A DNA stretch of 40,215 bases from Arthrobacter sp. YD4. Its GTDB lineage: Bacteria > Actinomycetota > Actinomycetes > Actinomycetales > Micrococcaceae. Where the stretch lies: contig NZ_JAUHHD010000008.1 in NCBI RefSeq assembly GCF_030410515.1, positions 1 through 40,215 on the forward strand, read 5' to 3'. The notes beneath the pieces were generated by a model. It was not told where the DNA came from and made no database searches. It saw nothing but the letters and a program-made list of their open reading frames with translations. The translations under genes and the position numbers were made by a program. Each line of letters opens with the position of its first letter. Position 1 is the stretch's first letter. This document shows positions 1 through 8,294 of the stretch, piece by piece.

Positions 1-1
1 C

Positions 2-85
2 CAGGAACTCAACGGCCGCCCACGCAAAACGCTCGGCTGGGATACCCCGGCCGAGCGTCTGCGTGATTTACTACTAGCTACCTAG
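2..85 (+). CDS. IS30-family transposase, C-terminal fragment (partial at window start)
   Basis: The 27 visible residues contain LNGRPRKTLGWDTPAERL, the hallmark C-terminal motif of IS30-family DDE transposases (Asn-x-Arg-Pro-Arg-Lys followed by Gly-Trp). The frame ends in TAG at 83-85, ten bases before the inverted repeat, as expected for a complete 3' end. The start and catalytic core lie outside the window. Codon use is less GC-biased (tta cta cta) than in the resident genes, in keeping with a mobile origin. Confidence 0.8.
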   Translation, partial: QELNGRPRKTLGWDTPAERLRDLLLAT

Positions 86-94
86 CCACCAGCA

Positions 95-121
95 GTGTTG
101 CAACGACCACTAGAAACCGCC
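95..121 (-). repeat. IS30-type terminal inverted repeat (right end)
   Basis: Read on the minus strand, this 27-bp stretch matches 40093-40119 at 25 of 27 positions, both ending in GTCGTTGCAACAC. It marks the outer right end of the element. The next five plus-strand bases are CACCT (122-126), and the same five bases precede the left inverted repeat at 40088-40092. Confidence 0.75.
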
Positions 122-133
122 CACCTCGGGGAC

Positions 134-144
134 GGCCGCCGTCG
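134..144 (-). terminator. Right half of a terminator hairpin apparently split by the IS
   Basis: GGCCGCCGTCG here is the exact reverse complement of CGACGGCGGCC at 40074-40084. The pairing continues beyond one mismatch for three more bases (146-148 with 40070-40072). Joined, the two halves would form a terminator of the kind seen intact at 6890-6935 and 29887-29928. On its own this half has no partner nearby. It would have ended the htdX-like transcript. Confidence 0.45.
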
Positions 145-182
145 TCGTCTGATGAACCCTCAGGCCCAGCGCTCCAGGACCC

Positions 183-1109
183 TCACGACAGGGGCGTGAC
201 GGAACCGCTGAAGTGCTTCCGGCCCGAGCGCGGGCTCCACGCCACGTACTCCGAGCCGAGCCAGGTGCCCTCCTCGGCCTGCGTAGTGCTGATGTCCAGC
301 GCCACGCGGGCCGGCAGGAACACCGGGGCCTCGAAGCGGACGTCCCAGCGGAACGCGTCACCCTTGGCGGCACCGACGTCGGCCAGCGCGCGGGACGCCA
401 GGTACATCCCATGTGCAATCGAACGGCGCATGCCCAGAGCCTTGGCGCTGAGCACGCTCAGGTGGATCGGGTTAAAGTCACCCGAAACCGCGGCGTAGGC
501 CCTCCCGGTGTCCACGCCCAGCTGCCACAGCGCCGTCGGGTCCGGCGCGGTGAACGCGGCCGGCGCCTGGGCCGTGGAGGGCTTGTCGATGCCGGGCAGG
601 AAAACACCCTTGGCGAGGTAGGTAGACACGCCCCGCCACCGGACAGTGTCAGCGGCGTTGCCGTCCTCGGCCGCCCCGCGGACCTCGGCCACCAGGTCCA
701 GCTGGGTGCCGGCGCGGTGGCCGCGCAGGTTCTCCGCCCAGGCCCGGATGTCCAGCGGCTCGGTGAACAGCACCGGCGCAGACTGCTCCACCGTGTTCTC
801 GAGGTGGATCATGCCCAAAAGCGGCAGCGGGAAATCGTCCCGGTTCATCACGGACATGGCCAGCGGGAACGCCAGGGCGTGGATGAAACCGGCCGGCAGG
901 ATGTCGCTGGCCGTTTCACCGATCAGGTGCTGGTAGGCGGTCAGGTTGTCGACGCCGGCTCGGACTCCGCGGACCTCGTGGCTCTCGGCCGGGAGCGCGG
1001 TGCCGCCGTGGGCCCCGAGCAGCCGTCGGCGCGCCGCAGACGCGGCAGCGTTGACGTACAACTTGGACAGCGACGGCATCTCCGCCAGCAGCACAGGCGC
1101 CGGACTCAT
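183..1109 (-). CDS. MaoC/HtdX-like (3R)-hydroxyacyl thioester dehydratase
   Basis: This 308-residue protein has the MaoC hot-dog hydratase signature near residues 215-245 (GDFNPIHLSVLSAKALGM, then IAHGMYLASRAL), with the Asp and His of the active site visible. The N-terminal half looks like a second, degenerate hot-dog fold, as in mycobacterial HtdX. It would dehydrate (3R)-hydroxyacyl-CoA or -ACP made by the reductase encoded just upstream. Its ATG overlaps the reductase stop (ATGA, 1106-1109), so translation is coupled. The gene order dehydratase, long FabG, thiolase matches Rv0241c-Rv0242c-Rv0243 of M. tuberculosis (from memory). Whether it acts in degradation or synthesis is not shown by sequence. 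Confidence 0.85.
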   Translation of the reverse strand: MSPAPVLLAEMPSLSKLYVNAAASAARRRLLGAHGGTALPAESHEVRGVRAGVDNLTAYQHLIGETASDILPAGFIHALAFPLAMSVMNRDDFPLPLLGMIHLENTVEQSAPVLFTEPLDIRAWAENLRGHRAGTQLDLVAEVRGAAEDGNAADTVRWRGVSTYLAKGVFLPGIDKPSTAQAPAAFTAPDPTALWQLGVDTGRAYAAVSGDFNPIHLSVLSAKALGMRRSIAHGMYLASRALADVGAAKGDAFRWDVRFEAPVFLPARVALDISTTQAEEGTWLGSEYVAWSPRSGRKHFSGSVTPLS

Positions 1110-2446
1110 GCTCCCACCAGGTTCTGGCCGCAGACCCGCAACACCTCTCCGGAGATCCCGCCGGCGGCGTCGCTGGCCAGGAAAGCGATGGCCTCGGCCA
1201 CGTCGCCGGGCCGGCCGCCCTGCTGCAGGGAGTTCAGGCGGCGCGCCACCTCGCGGGTGGCGAAGGGGATCTTGGCCGTCATCTCGGTTTCGATGAAGCC
1301 GGGGGCGACGGCGTTGATCGACCCGCCGTGCTCCGCGAGCAGCGGTGCGGTGGCCCGGACCATGCCCATCACGCCGCCCTTGGAGGCGGCGTAGTTGGTT
1401 TGGCCGCGGTTTCCGGCGATGCCGCTGGTGGAAGCCACGGAAACGATCCGCGGCGAGGTCCGGAAGTGCTCGGAGGCGAGCAGGGCCTCGTTGATGCGCA
1501 GCTGCGCGGCGATGTTGACCCCGATCACCGAGCTCCAGCGGGACTGGTCCATGTTGGCCAGCAGCTTGTCGCGGGTGATGCCGGCGTTGTGGACCACGAT
1601 GTCGAGCCTGCCGTGGCGCTGCACGGCGTGGTCGATGATCCGCTGGCCGGCATCCTCGCGGGTGATGTCCAGCTGCAGTGCGGTTCCGTGGACCTCGTTG
1701 GCGACGGCCGCGAGGTGGTCCCCGGCGGCGGGAATATCGATGACGATCACGGTGGCGCCGTCGCGGTGCAGGGTGCGGGCGATCGCGGCGCCGATCCCCC
1801 TCGCGGCGCCGGTAACCGCCGCGACCTTGCCGGTCAGCGGCTTCTCCGGGTCCGCGGGCAGTTCGCCGGCGTCGGAGGTGACGGTGAGGAACTGGCCGTC
1901 GACGAACGCGGAACGGCCGGAGAGGAAGAACCGGAGGGCGCCGAGCGTTCCGGGACTGGTGGTCCGGGCGCCGTCGGTCAGGACGATCCCGTTGCCGGTG
2001 GCCCCGGCGCGCAGTTCCTTGGCGAGGGACCGGAGCAGGCCGTCGACTCCCTGCCGGGCCGCCGCGGCGGCCGGATCCGTCGCCTCGGCGGCGGAACGGG
2101 AGATCGTGACGACGCGGCCGCCGGAGGCGAGGTCGCGCAGCGAGGCGGCGGCGGTCAGGACGGGCCGTTCCAGGTCCTCGGGCCGGGCGACTTCGTCGAG
2201 GACCAGGATGATGGCGCCGAGCTTCTCCCGGGGCACGGCGTGGCGGCGGACGTCGAGATCCCACGCCAGCAGCGCCGCGGCGAGCTCGTCCGCGCCGGCA
2301 CCGGCGCCCTGGACCAGGATGGGTCCCTCGATCAGCGGCTGGCCGGGCCGGTAGCGGCGGAGTTCCACCGGCTGCGGCAGGCCGAGCTTCTTCGCGATGT
2401 CACGGCCGAGGCCGCGGCTCACGAACTGGGTGTATTTGTCAGTCAT
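1106..2446 (-). CDS. Long-form 3-oxoacyl reductase (FabG4-like SDR)
   Basis: At 446 residues this is the high-molecular-weight FabG type: an N-terminal flavodoxin-like domain of about 200 residues, then a classical SDR domain. The NAD(P)-binding motif TGAARGIG lies near residue 213, followed by NAG (HNAGITRD) and the catalytic Ser/Tyr/Lys set (SVASTSGI, then YAASK). It would reduce 3-ketoacyl-CoA to (3R)-hydroxyacyl-CoA, probably with NADH as FabG4 does. A good ribosome site (AGGGGG) precedes the ATG at 2446. It lies 10 bp after the thiolase stop and overlaps the dehydratase start, so the three genes form one operon read leftward from 3853. Confidence 0.88.
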   Translation of the reverse strand: MTDKYTQFVSRGLGRDIAKKLGLPQPVELRRYRPGQPLIEGPILVQGAGAGADELAAALLAWDLDVRRHAVPREKLGAIILVLDEVARPEDLERPVLTAAASLRDLASGGRVVTISRSAAEATDPAAAAARQGVDGLLRSLAKELRAGATGNGIVLTDGARTTSPGTLGALRFFLSGRSAFVDGQFLTVTSDAGELPADPEKPLTGKVAAVTGAARGIGAAIARTLHRDGATVIVIDIPAAGDHLAAVANEVHGTALQLDITREDAGQRIIDHAVQRHGRLDIVVHNAGITRDKLLANMDQSRWSSVIGVNIAAQLRINEALLASEHFRTSPRIVSVASTSGIAGNRGQTNYAASKGGVMGMVRATAPLLAEHGGSINAVAPGFIETEMTAKIPFATREVARRLNSLQQGGRPGDVAEAIAFLASDAAGGISGEVLRVCGQNLVGA

Positions 2447-2456
2447 CCGGTTCCCC

Positions 2457-3821
2457 CTAGTGTGCTTCCAGAATGGCGACGACGCCCTGGCCGCCGGCGG
2501 CGCAGACGGATATCAGGCCGCGGGCGGGGCGGCCGTCCACGGTGCCCTTGCGGTGCAGCATGGTTGCCAGCGAGGCGACGATCCGTCCGCCGGTGGCGGC
2601 GAACGGGTGGCCGGCGGCCAGGGAGGAACCGTTGACGTTGAGCTTGGCCCGGTCCACGGTACCCAGCGCGCCGTCGAGCCCCAGCCGGGTCCGGCAGAAC
2701 TCCTCGTCCTCCCAGGCCGCGAGCGTGCTGAGCACGGTGCCGGCGAAGGCCTCGTGGATTTCAAAGAAGTCGATGTCGTCAAAGGTCAGTCCGTGGCGGG
2801 CCAGCAGGCGCGGCACGGCGAAGACGGGGGCCATCAGCAAGCCGTCCTTGCCGTGGACGAAGTCGACCGCGGCCGCCTCGCCGTCCAGGACGGTGGCGAG
2901 CTTGGGCAGGTCATGGGCGTCGGCCCATTCCTCGGAAGCCAGCAGCACCGTGGCGGCACCGTCGGTCAGCGGGGTGGAGTTGCCGGCGGTCATGGTGGCC
3001 TCGGCGCCGAGGTTCTTGCCGAAGACCGGCTTGAGCGTGGCGAGCTTCTCCAGGGTGGTGTCCGGGCGCAGGTTGGAGTCCCTGCTCAGGCCCCGGTAGG
3101 GGGTGATGAGTTCGTCGAAGAACCCGTCGTCGTAGGCGGCGGCGAGGTTGCGGTGGCTGTTGTAGGCCAGCTCGTCTTGTGCCTCCCGGGTGATCTTCCA
3201 CTGTGCGGTGGTGAGGGCCTGGTGCTCACCCATGGACAGGCCGGTGCGGGGCTCGCCGGTGTTGGGCGCGTCGGGAGCCAGGTCCTTGGGGCGGATGCGG
3301 CTGAGGATCTGGAGCCGCTGCGGCAGGGTCTTGGCGCGGTTGAGGTCCAGAAGGATTTCGCGCAGGCCCTCGCTGACGGCGATCGGGGCGTCCGAGGCGG
3401 AGTCGACGCCACCGGCGATGGCGGAGTCGATCTGGCCGAGCTTGATCTTGTTGGCCAGGCCCAGCACGGTCTCCAGCCCTGTGGCGCAGGCCTGCTGCAG
3501 GTCGTAAGCGGGAGTCTCGGCGGAGAGGGCCGAACCCAGGACGGCCTCGCGGGTGAGGTTAAAGTCGCGCGAGTGCTTCAGCACCGCGCCGGCGGCCACC
3601 TCGCCGATCCGTTCATCCTGCAGGCCGAAGCGGGCGATCAGCCCGTCCAGTGCGGCGGTCAGCATGTCCTGGTTGGAGGACTTGGCGTAGGCGCCGCCGG
3701 TGCGGGCGAACGGGATGCGGTTGCCGCCGACAACGACGGCCTTGCGCAGCTGCTGCACCGGTGCCGCCGGCGGAGCTACAGAGTCCTGCGGGCCGGGTGC
3801 GGGCGTTCCGTTTTCAGGCAT
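2457..3821 (-). CDS. Acetyl-CoA C-acyltransferase (FadA2-like thiolase)
   Basis: This 454-residue thiolase has all catalytic parts: the nucleophilic Cys112 in QQACATG, the NEAFA-type element written here as IHEAFA, the GHP motif (AAGHPFAATGG) and the C-terminal Cys in SVCAAGGQG. It interconverts 3-ketoacyl-CoA with acetyl-CoA plus a shortened acyl-CoA. The reading frame extends further upstream, but ATG 3821 is chosen because AGGAGA precedes it by a normal gap and longer forms would run through the operator. It is the first gene of the leftward operon and is controlled from the divergent operator shared with the TetR gene. Confidence 0.88.
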   Translation of the reverse strand: MPENGTPAPGPQDSVAPPAAPVQQLRKAVVVGGNRIPFARTGGAYAKSSNQDMLTAALDGLIARFGLQDERIGEVAAGAVLKHSRDFNLTREAVLGSALSAETPAYDLQQACATGLETVLGLANKIKLGQIDSAIAGGVDSASDAPIAVSEGLREILLDLNRAKTLPQRLQILSRIRPKDLAPDAPNTGEPRTGLSMGEHQALTTAQWKITREAQDELAYNSHRNLAAAYDDGFFDELITPYRGLSRDSNLRPDTTLEKLATLKPVFGKNLGAEATMTAGNSTPLTDGAATVLLASEEWADAHDLPKLATVLDGEAAAVDFVHGKDGLLMAPVFAVPRLLARHGLTFDDIDFFEIHEAFAGTVLSTLAAWEDEEFCRTRLGLDGALGTVDRAKLNVNGSSLAAGHPFAATGGRIVASLATMLHRKGTVDGRPARGLISVCAAGGQGVVAILEAH

Positions 3822-3852
3822 GGGCTGTCTCCTAGGGATCTGAACGGTTACT

Positions 3853-3883
3853 GATACCCAGCGTACCTGATACGCTGGGTATC
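3853..3883. promoter_or_regulatory. Perfect 31-bp palindromic operator between fadA2-like and tetR genes
   Basis: Two 13-bp arms, GATACCCAGCGTA and TACGCTGGGTATC, flank a 5-bp spacer (CCTGA) with no mismatch. Each arm contains TACGCT, a fair -10 box, reading outward on its own strand. The palindrome ends at the base before the GTG of the regulator. A TetR dimer bound here would cover both divergent promoters. Site and symmetry are seen; the binding protein is inferred from position. Confidence 0.85.
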
Positions 3884-3888
3884 GTGAA
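3860..3888 (-). promoter_or_regulatory. Promoter of the fadA2-fabG4-htdX-like operon
   Basis: On the minus strand TTCACG (3888-3883) and TACGCT (3865-3860) are separated by 17 bp. Transcription would start near 3853, leaving a 5' leader of about 30 nt that carries the AGGAGA ribosome site. The -10 lies within the operator palindrome. Confidence 0.5.
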
Positions 3889-4594
3889 CATCCTGGAAGC
3901 TGACCCCGCCGCGCACGGCGCGACCTCCGGCACGCCCGGCGCCGCCGTCGACGGGCGCGCCTCCCGCTGGCAGTCACACCGCGAGGAACGCCGCCGCGAA
4001 CTCATCAAGTCGGCCCGCCGTGCGGTGCATGCCCTGGGCAGCGAGGCCTCGATGGAGGACATAGCCGCCGCCGCCGGGACCTCCAAGTCGGTCTTCTACC
4101 GCTATTTCGGGGACAAGGCCGGCCTGCAGCAGGCCGTCGGCGAGGTAGTCCTGAACCAGATGCAGCGCCGGATCGGTGAGGCCGCACAGGCCGCCCAGAC
4201 TCCGCGGGAGGGCCTCTTCGCGATGGTGTCGGCCTACCTGCAAATGGCCGAGACCAGCCCCAACGTCTACACGTTCGTGACCCGGTCCGCGCCCGGCGAG
4301 CCCGAAAGCCAGAACGGGCCTGCCGCCGCCGGTGCCCTTGGCCACTTCTTCGACGCCATCAGCGAGATGATCGCCGCCCCGATGCGCCAGCAGTTGCGCG
4401 CGGCCCCGGGCAAGGAAGCCGTGATCGGTTACTGGCCCAACGCCGCGATCGGCCTGGTCCGCAACGCCGGCGAGCAGTGGCTGGCCAGCCCCGACTCCCC
4501 CGCTAAACCCGGGCAGGAGGCGATGGCGCGGCAGATCACCGACTGGCTCTGCTTCGGCATAGCCCCCGAACTTTCCGACCTGCCCTCCCCCTGA
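3884..4594 (+). CDS. TetR-family transcriptional regulator
   Basis: This 236-residue protein has a 35-45 residue disordered N-terminus, then a TetR helix-turn-helix: a first helix (LIKSARRAVHALG), then EASMEDIAAAAGTSKSVFYRYFGDK, where FYRYF is the recognition-helix signature. The remainder is a helical ligand-binding region. GTG 3884 directly abuts the operator and has no ribosome site. TACGCT lies 7 bp before it, so a leaderless transcript is likely. It probably represses itself and the divergent lipid operon. The ligand is likely an acyl-CoA, by analogy with regulators of fatty-acid genes. The acyl-CoA oxidase gene lies 100 bp downstream on the same strand. Confidence 0.88.
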   Translation: MNILEADPAAHGATSGTPGAAVDGRASRWQSHREERRRELIKSARRAVHALGSEASMEDIAAAAGTSKSVFYRYFGDKAGLQQAVGEVVLNQMQRRIGEAAQAAQTPREGLFAMVSAYLQMAETSPNVYTFVTRSAPGEPESQNGPAAAGALGHFFDAISEMIAAPMRQQLRAAPGKEAVIGYWPNAAIGLVRNAGEQWLASPDSPAKPGQEAMARQITDWLCFGIAPELSDLPSP

Positions 4595-4694
4595 ACCCTT
4601 GCCCCTGCACCCGCCCACCAGCACCACGATCCACCCGGCCCCGCGCCGGAAACCGCAACACCTGAACGATGTCAGTGCCAACGAAGGAATCGAC

Positions 4695-6866
4695 ATGACT
4701 GAACTAGCCGACCGCACCCCGGACACCACCAGTTCCTCCCGCCCCGCCGCCGCCCGCCCGCAGGGCACCGGCAGCCCCGCAGCGGGTGCCACCCGGGACG
4801 CGGCCCCCGCCGTCGACGTCGCCGCGCTCGGTGAGCAGCTGCTGGGCAAATGGGCGGACGTCCGCCGCCAGGCCCGCGAACTGGCCGGCCGCGAGGAACT
4901 GCACAAGATCGAGGGCCTGACCCACACCGATCACCGCAAGCGCGTGTTCGGCCAGCTCGGCATCCTGGTGGACAACGGCGCCGTGCACCGGGCCTTCCCC
5001 AAGGAACTCGGCGGCGCCGACGAACACGGCGCCAACATTGCCGGCTTCCAGGAACTCGTGGTGGCCGACCCGTCGCTGCAGATCAAGGCCGGCGTCCAGT
5101 GGGGCCTGTTCGGCTCCGCCGTCAACCACCTTGGCACCGAGGAACACCACAAGAAGTGGCTCCCGGGCATCATGAGCCTGGAGATCCCCGGCTGCTTCGC
5201 CATGACCGAGACCGGCCACGGCTCCGACGTCGCCAGCATCGCCACCACCGCCACGTATGACCCGGACGCCGGGGAATTCGTGCTGCACACGCCGTTCCGC
5301 GCCGCCTGGAAGGACTACATCGGCAACGCCGCCAACGACGGCCTAGCCGCCGTCGTCTTCGCCCAGCTGGTGACGCGGGGCGTCAACCACGGCGTGCACG
5401 CCTTCTACGTGGAGCTGCGCGACCCGGAGACCAAGGAGTTCCTGCCCGGCATCGGCGGCGAGGACGACGGCGTCAAGGGCGGCCTCAACGGCATCGACAA
5501 CGGCCGGCTGCACTTCACCCAGGTCCGGGTCCCCCGCACAAACCTGCTCAACCGCTACGGCAACGTCGACGCCGACGGTACCTACACTTCGCCAATCGGC
5601 AGCCCGGGCCGGCGCTTCTTCACCATGCTGGGCACCCTGGTTCAGGGCCGTGTGTCCCTCGACGGCGCCGCCGTGACCGCCTCCAAACTGGCACTCAAGA
5701 CCGCCATCCAGTACGCCACCGAACGCCGCCAGTTCAACGCCTCCTCGCACACCGACGAAGAGGTGCTGCTGGACTACCAGCGGCATCAGCGCCGCCTGTT
5801 CACCCGCCTGGCCACCACCTATGCGGCCGGCTTCGCCAGCGAGCAGCTGCTGGAGAAGTTCGACGACGTCTTCTCCGGCCGCGCCGACACGGACGAGGAC
5901 CGCCAGGACCTGGAAACCCTGGCCGCGGCGCTGAAGCCGCTGAGCACCTGGCACGCGCTGGACACCATCCAGGAATGCCGCGAGGCCTGCGGCGGTGCCG
6001 GTTTCCTGATCGAGAACCGCTTCGCCTCGCTGCACGCGGACCTCGACGTCTACGCCACCTTCGAGGGCGACAACACCGTCCTGCTGCAGCTCGTGGCCAA
6101 GCGCCTGCTGGCCGATTACGCCAAGGAGTTCCGCGGCGCCGACTTCGGCGTGCTGGCCCGGTACGTCGTCGGCCAGGCCGGCGGCGCGGCGATCCACCGC
6201 ACCGGCCTGCGCGGCGTGGCACAGTTCGTGGTGGACACCGGCTCGGTCCAGAAGGCCGCCACCGCCATCAAGGACGAGGCCAACCAGCGCGCGCTGCTCA
6301 CCGAGCGCGTCCAGGCGATGGTGGCCGAGGTCGGGTCCGCGCTGCGCGGGGCGAACAAGCTCCCGCAGGAGAAGGCCGCCGCCCTCTTCAACAGCCACCA
6401 GGACGAACTCATCGAGGCGGCCCTGGCGCACGCCGAGCTGCTGCAGTGGGAGGCCTTCACCGAGGCCCTGCACCGGGTCACCGACCCCGGCACCAAGACC
6501 GTGCTGACCTGGCTGCGTGACCTGTTCGGTCTCTCCCTGATCGAGAAGCACCTCTCCTGGTACCTGATGAACGGCCGCCTCTCCATGCAGCGCGCCCGCA
6601 CCGTGGGCGAGTACATCAACCGCCTGCTGGTGAAGATCCGCCCGCACGCCCTGGACCTGGTGGACGCCTTCGGCTTCGGCCCCGAGCACCTCCGGGCGGC
6701 GATCGCCACCGGCGCCGAGAAGACCCGGCAGGATGAGGCGCGCGAGTACTTCCGACAGCAGCGCGCCAGCGGCCAGGCCCCGGTGGATGAGAAGACTCTC
6801 CTGGCCCGCGAGGCGCGGGAGCAGAAGGCCGCCAAGGCCGCGGGTAAGGGCAAGGCCAAGCGCTAG
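4695..6866 (+). CDS. Acyl-CoA oxidase/dehydrogenase family flavoprotein (long form)
   Basis: At 723 residues this is longer than ordinary acyl-CoA dehydrogenases (about 380-400) and close to acyl-CoA oxidases. The middle-domain motif CFAMTETGHGSDV and the C-terminal ECREACGGAGFL are oxidase-like. The catalytic Glu is probably Glu457 in ATFEGDNTVLLQL. It would insert the 2,3-double bond in acyl-CoA using FAD; whether oxygen or an electron-transfer flavoprotein takes the electrons cannot be told. The first 45 residues are Ala/Pro/Thr-rich and the last 20 are Lys/Ala-rich. ATG 4695 is chosen over an upstream ATG at 4599 because AAGGA precedes it and the earlier part looks non-coding. Downstream lies a strong bidirectional terminator. 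Confidence 0.85.
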   Translation: MTELADRTPDTTSSSRPAAARPQGTGSPAAGATRDAAPAVDVAALGEQLLGKWADVRRQARELAGREELHKIEGLTHTDHRKRVFGQLGILVDNGAVHRAFPKELGGADEHGANIAGFQELVVADPSLQIKAGVQWGLFGSAVNHLGTEEHHKKWLPGIMSLEIPGCFAMTETGHGSDVASIATTATYDPDAGEFVLHTPFRAAWKDYIGNAANDGLAAVVFAQLVTRGVNHGVHAFYVELRDPETKEFLPGIGGEDDGVKGGLNGIDNGRLHFTQVRVPRTNLLNRYGNVDADGTYTSPIGSPGRRFFTMLGTLVQGRVSLDGAAVTASKLALKTAIQYATERRQFNASSHTDEEVLLDYQRHQRRLFTRLATTYAAGFASEQLLEKFDDVFSGRADTDEDRQDLETLAAALKPLSTWHALDTIQECREACGGAGFLIENRFASLHADLDVYATFEGDNTVLLQLVAKRLLADYAKEFRGADFGVLARYVVGQAGGAAIHRTGLRGVAQFVVDTGSVQKAATAIKDEANQRALLTERVQAMVAEVGSALRGANKLPQEKAAALFNSHQDELIEAALAHAELLQWEAFTEALHRVTDPGTKTVLTWLRDLFGLSLIEKHLSWYLMNGRLSMQRARTVGEYINRLLVKIRPHALDLVDAFGFGPEHLRAAIATGAEKTRQDEAREYFRQQRASGQAPVDEKTLLAREAREQKAAKAAGKGKAKR

Positions 6867-6889
6867 GTCCGCACCCCGCGTCCGGTACG

Positions 6890-6935
6890 ACGACGGCGGC
6901 GCCGCCCCCAAAGATGGGGACGGCGCCGCCGTCGT
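6890..6935. terminator. Bidirectional terminator between convergent acyl-CoA oxidase and glgA genes
   Basis: The arms ACGACGGCGGCGCCG (6890-6904) and CGGCGCCGCCGTCGT (6921-6935) pair perfectly over 15 bp. The loop has its own CCCCC/GGGG complement. TTAATC follows on the plus strand. The genes on both sides converge on it. Its core GACGGCGGCGCC recurs in the hairpin at 29887-29928. Confidence 0.8.
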
Positions 6936-6992
6936 TAATCTGCCGTGCTGACCGGCCGGGCTACTGCCGGCCGGTCCGCCTTGCGGGCAAGG

Positions 6993-8192
6993 TTACTGCG
7001 GCAGGACCGAGCGGTAGACCTCAAGCGTGGTCTCCGTGATCGACTCCCAGGAGAAGTGCTCCTCGGCCCGGCGCCGGCCGGCCTGGCCCATGGCGCGGGC
7101 ACGCTCCGGATTGGAGACGACCTCGGTGAGGGCGGCGGCAAATTCGCGCACGAACTTCTCCGGATCCAGCGGGGTGCCGGTGCCGTCGGTGACCTGTTCG
7201 AGTTCCACGAGCAGTCCGGTCTCGCCGTGCTGCACCACCTCGGGGATGCCGCCGGTGGCGCTGGCCACCACCGCGGCGCCGCAGGCCATCGCCTCGAGGT
7301 TGACGATGCCGAGCGGCTCGTAGATCGAGGGGCAGGCGAACGCGGTGGCGTGGCTGAGGACCTGGATGAGCTCGTGCCGCGGCAGCATCCGCTCGATCAG
7401 GACCACGCCGCTGCGCCGGGCCTGCAGGTCCTCGATCAGGCGCGCGGTCTCGGCCGCCAGTTCCGGGGTGTCCGCGGCGCCGAGGCAGAGCACCAGCTGC
7501 ACGTCGGCCGGGAGTTCGGCGGCCGCCCGCAGCAGGTACGGGACGCCCTTCTGCCGGGTGTTCCGGCCGACGAAGACCACGCTGGGCCGGTCCGGGTCAA
7601 TGCCGAGGGCGCGGATGGCGTCGTCGTTCTCGTCCCGGTTCCACAGGCTGACGTCAATGCCGTTGTGCACCACCCGGACCTTGGCGGGGTCCACGTCCGG
7701 GTAGCTGCGCAGGATGTCCTGCCGCATGCCCTCGGACACGGCGATGATCGCGGCGGCGGACTCATAGGCGGTCTTCTCCACCCACGAGGACACGGCGTAG
7801 CCGCCGCCGAGCTGTTCGGCCTTCCACGGCCGCAGCGGTTCCAGGCTGTGGGCGCTGAGCACGTGCGGGATGCCGTGCAGGAGGGCGGCGATGTGGCCGG
7901 CCATGTTCGCGTACCAGGTGTGCGAGTGCACAAGGTCGGCCCCGGCGACGTCGGGGACGATCCGGAGGTCGACGCCGAGGGTCTGGACGGCGGCGTTGGC
8001 GCCGGCCAGGTCCTCCGGGACGGGGTAAGAGGTCACGGCGGCACCGTGGTAGTCGGGATCGCGGGGGGCGCCGAAGGCCCGCACCTGCAGGTCGACGTGG
8101 CTGGCCAGGACGCGGCTCAGTTCGGCCACGTGGACGCCGGCGCCTCCGTAGATTTCGGGCGGAAATTCCTTGGTCACTATGTCTATTCGCAC
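6993..8192 (-). CDS. glgA: Glycogen synthase, actinobacterial GT4 type (GlgA/GlgM)
   Basis: The 399-residue protein starts RIDIVTKEFPPEIYGGAGVHV, typical of the actinobacterial GlgA family. It has the GT-B glycosyltransferase 4 signature in its C-terminal half (FACPSIYEPLGIVNLEAMACG). In mycobacteria the same family makes maltose-1-phosphate from ADP-glucose (GlgM), so it may feed GlgE-type glucan synthesis rather than extend glycogen directly. It is divergent from glgC, which makes its substrate, as in M. tuberculosis Rv1212c-Rv1213. Start GTG 8192 is chosen because homologues begin here; a TTG three codons upstream is possible. TACCTT lies exactly 7 bp before this GTG. Confidence 0.9.
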   Translation of the reverse strand: MRIDIVTKEFPPEIYGGAGVHVAELSRVLASHVDLQVRAFGAPRDPDYHGAAVTSYPVPEDLAGANAAVQTLGVDLRIVPDVAGADLVHSHTWYANMAGHIAALLHGIPHVLSAHSLEPLRPWKAEQLGGGYAVSSWVEKTAYESAAAIIAVSEGMRQDILRSYPDVDPAKVRVVHNGIDVSLWNRDENDDAIRALGIDPDRPSVVFVGRNTRQKGVPYLLRAAAELPADVQLVLCLGAADTPELAAETARLIEDLQARRSGVVLIERMLPRHELIQVLSHATAFACPSIYEPLGIVNLEAMACGAAVVASATGGIPEVVQHGETGLLVELEQVTDGTGTPLDPEKFVREFAAALTEVVSNPERARAMGQAGRRRAEEHFSWESITETTLEVYRSVLPQ

Positions 8193-8199
8193 ATTCCCC

Positions 8200-8205
8200 A
8201 AGGTA
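8200..8205 (-). promoter_or_regulatory. -10 box of glgA (leaderless arrangement)
   Basis: TACCTT on the minus strand ends 7 bp before GTG 8192. No convincing ribosome site precedes that codon, since GGGGA is only 2 bp away. A transcript starting at the GTG itself would explain the spacing. The -35 is not clear. Confidence 0.4.
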
Positions 8206-8294
8206 GTCGTTCGGGCTGATCTGTTCTAGTGTGAAGAGGTCCGGGCACACCGGACTGTTTTGGGGAGTTACGAAGGCGTTCAGGAGCGATCACC

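Larger units (their letters stand above)
1..121 (+). mobile_element. IS30-family element, right end only
   Basis: The window opens inside an insertion sequence. A reading frame at 2-85 encodes the typical C-terminus of IS30-family transposases, and a terminal inverted repeat follows at 95-121. The matching left end of an element of the same type and orientation sits at 40093-40215. About 121-123 bp of IS is present at each window end, which is what a short-read contig bounded by a multicopy repeat would show. The family call rests on the short protein tail and the ends only. Confidence 0.75.

Noticed and set aside
4599..4694. Earlier start for the acyl-CoA oxidase/dehydrogenase.
   Set aside because: There is no ribosome site and the composition is Pro/His-rich; ATG 4695 has AAGGA at proper spacing.
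5343..6911. Long open frame opposite the acyl-CoA oxidase gene (522 codons); likewise 9502-11520 (-), 17935-19236 (+) and 1328-2635 (+).
   Set aside because: These are shadow frames caused by high GC at third positions of the real genes. Their translations are Gly/Ala/Arg/Val-rich with no recognisable motif, and the opposite frames carry full catalytic motifs.
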